Below, piece by piece: positions 24,743 through 26,052 of a DNA stretch of 26,052 bases. The translations under genes and the position numbers were made by a program. The first letter of the stretch is position 1; each line of letters opens with the position of its first letter. The notes beneath the pieces were generated by a model that saw only the letters and a program-made list of their open reading frames with translations, made no database searches and was not told where the DNA came from. The stretch spans positions 1-26,052 of the forward strand of contig CAITKS010000072.1 in NCBI GenBank assembly GCA_903893085.1, written 5' to 3'. This stretch comes from an uncultured Actinomycetes bacterium (lineage in GTDB: Bacteria; Actinomycetota; Actinomycetes; Nanopelagicales; Nanopelagicaceae).

Positions 24743-26052
24743 TTAGTTGCTTCGGCGAGATTTTCTGGAGAGTCAGGCATGGTTGCCTTTGCTGCTCCAG
24801 TAAATGTGAACTTAGCCTCTGCAGCTTCACCTTCAACATCGACAACAATAATTTCGCCGGCCTTTAGCTCGCCGAAGAGAATGCGTTCTGAGAGTGAATC
24901 TTCAATTTCGCGCTGAATTACGCGACGCAATGGTCGCGCACCAAGAAGTGGGTCGTAACCACGGGCGGCAAGGAGATCCTTCGCTGCCTGGGTTAGTTCG
25001 ATACCCATATCTTTAGCCTTCAAGCGATCATCGAGGTTTGCAATCATTAGATCAACGATCTGAATAATCTGATCCTTAGTTAACTGGTGGAAGACGATTA
25101 CGTCATCGATACGGTTAAGAAATTCTGGGCGGAAGTGGTTCTTGAGTTCATCTTGAACCTTGCCCTTCATGCGATCGTAATTTGTTAGATCATCATCGAC
25201 ATTGGCAAAGCCAAGACCAAGGCTCTTTGAAATATCGCGAGTACCAAGGTTGGTAGTCATGATGATTACAGTGTTCTTAAAGTCCACGGTGCGGCCTTGT
25301 GCATCTGTTAGGCGACCATCTTCTAGAACTTGTAGAAGTGAGTTAAAGATATCTGGGTGTGCTTTTTCGATTTCATCGAAAAGTACAACTGATAATGGAC
25401 GACGTCGAACCTTCTCAGTTAACTGTCCACCTTCGTCATAACCGACGTAGCCTGGAGGTGCACCGAATAGACGTGATGCTGTGTGACGTTCTGAATATTC
25501 AGACATATCCAATTGGATAAGTGCGGTCTCATCACCGAATAAGAATGATGCAAGTGTGCGAGAAAGTTCTGTCTTACCAACGCCAGATGGGCCTGCGAAG
25601 ATAAATGAACCACCAGGACGCTTTGGATCCTTAAGACCGGCGCGTGTGCGGCGAATTGCTTGTGAGAGCGCCTTAATCGCTTGATCCTGGCCAATAACAC
25701 GGCGATGAAGTTCATCTTCCATGCGCAGCAAGCGAGCAGTCTCTTCTTCAGTTAACTTAAATACTGGAATACCCGTTGATGCAGATAGCACCTGTGCGAT
25801 GAGTTCTTCATCAACTTCGGTGACCTTATCTAGATCGGTGGCTTTCCAATTCTTTTCAGCCTCTGTCTTTTCAGCAATCAGTGTCTTCTCTTTATCGCGA
25901 AGTGCAGCAGCGCCTTCAAAATCTTGACCATCGATTGCAGATTCTTTTGCCTTGCGTGCTTCGGCAATCTTCTCGTCGAATTCGCGTAGTTCGGCAGGTG
26001 CTGTCATGCGCTTAATACGAAGACGTGAACCTGCTTCATCGATTAGGTCGAT
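24739..26052 (-). CDS. clpC: ATP-dependent Clp protease ATP-binding subunit ClpC (C-terminal part; gene runs past window)
   Basis: The frame is open to the window edge, so only the last 437 residues are seen. It begins within the end of the first AAA module (IDLIDEAGSRLRIKRM, immediately before the UVR-containing middle region DEKIAEARKAKE...DFEGAA), followed by the complete second AAA domain. That domain shows Walker A GPSGVGKTEL, the DMSEYSERH and pore loop GYVGYDEGGQL, Walker B VVLFDEIEKAH, and the sensor 2 region GARPLRRVIQREIED. ClpC unfolds proteins for the ClpP peptidase. The methionine at 26007 is internal. The C-terminal tail after the AAA domain is short. Its stop overlaps the GlcD-like gene's stop by four bases. 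Confidence 0.96.
   Translation of the reverse strand: MDLIDEAGSRLRIKRMTAPAELREFDEKIAEARKAKESAIDGQDFEGAAALRDKEKTLIAEKTEAEKNWKATDLDKVTEVDEELIAQVLSASTGIPVFKLTEEETARLLRMEDELHRRVIGQDQAIKALSQAIRRTRAGLKDPKRPGGSFIFAGPSGVGKTELSRTLASFLFGDETALIQLDMSEYSERHTASRLFGAPPGYVGYDEGGQLTEKVRRRPLSVVLFDEIEKAHPDIFNSLLQVLEDGRLTDAQGRTVDFKNTVIIMTTNLGTRDISKSLGLGFANVDDDLTNYDRMKGKVQDELKNHFRPEFLNRIDDVIVFHQLTKDQIIQIVDLMIANLDDRLKAKDMGIELTQAAKDLLAARGYDPLLGARPLRRVIQREIEDSLSERILFGELKAGEIIVVDVEGEAAEAKFTFTGAAKATMPDSPENLAEATN

Noticed and set aside
25719..26007. ATG at 26007 as the start of a short Clp-like protein
   Set aside because: The frame continues upstream with IDLIDEAGSRLRIKR, the usual ClpC sequence before this point; the gene is cut by the window edge.
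1..26052. tRNA or rRNA genes, CRISPR arrays, insertion sequences, prophage or toxin-antitoxin modules
   Set aside because: Coding sequence covers almost 99 percent of the window, no repeated spacer pattern or transposase-like protein was seen, and no gene-free gap is large enough for a tRNA.

Overview
The window reads as a stretch of chromosome from a streamlined, low-GC member of the Actinobacteria. The protein families and gene neighbourhoods are actinobacterial. The histidine phosphatase - TlpA/ResA - CcdA - ResB - CcsB run has the order of mycobacterial Rv0525-Rv0529, and the XPB helicase with its helicase-associated partner matches the Rv0861c/Rv0862c pair. The DNA, however, is AT-rich and extremely compact. 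By my count only about 280 of 26,052 bases lie outside genes, and most neighbours overlap by 1-4 bases. That combination suggests a free-living planktonic lineage such as the freshwater acI group (Nanopelagicales). This placement is inference; no marker gene for it is present.

Layout. 1-5784 holds menaquinone biosynthesis: the 3' end of menF (+), then menB-menC-menD (-) and menE-menA (+) reading outward from a 42-bp divergent promoter region. 5804-6064 is a small PLDc_N-type membrane protein. 6071-10359 (-) is a cytochrome c maturation operon led by a histidine phosphatase gene. 10423-11190 (+) is a HAD-IB phosphatase. 11243-16196 (+) is a coupled trio: helicase-associated protein, M20 peptidase, XPB helicase. 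16159-16754 (-) is a small pair: an unrecognised 114-residue protein and a glutaredoxin-like protein. 16790-19171 (+) and 19173-20369 (-) are two secreted proteins in tail-to-tail orientation: an HExxH metallopeptidase with an Fn3 domain and repeats, and a repeat-rich propeller-like protein. 20344-21153 (-) is proC. 21184-21993 (+) is a cysteine-rich protein of unknown function. 22020-24742 (+) is radA coupled to a GlcD-like FAD oxidase. 24739 to the window end (-) is the 3' part of clpC.

How the genes work together. The men genes make the quinone of the respiratory chain. The ccs genes supply reduced apocytochrome (CcdA plus the TlpA-like thioredoxin) and ligate haem to it (ResB/CcsB). RadA, the XPB helicase and its partner form a DNA-repair contribution. 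ClpC and the peptidases serve protein turnover.

The most distinctive signal is regulatory. At nine of the eleven first-gene starts a TANNNT -10-like hexamer ends only 6-9 bases before the start codon, which implies leaderless mRNAs. In both tightly packed divergent regions (menB/menE and proC/cysteine-rich gene) the same 11-mer ACGCGTAGGCT lies between the two starts. I saw no tRNA or rRNA genes, CRISPR arrays, insertion sequences or classical hairpin-plus-T-tract terminators, and no gene-free stretch longer than 63 bases.
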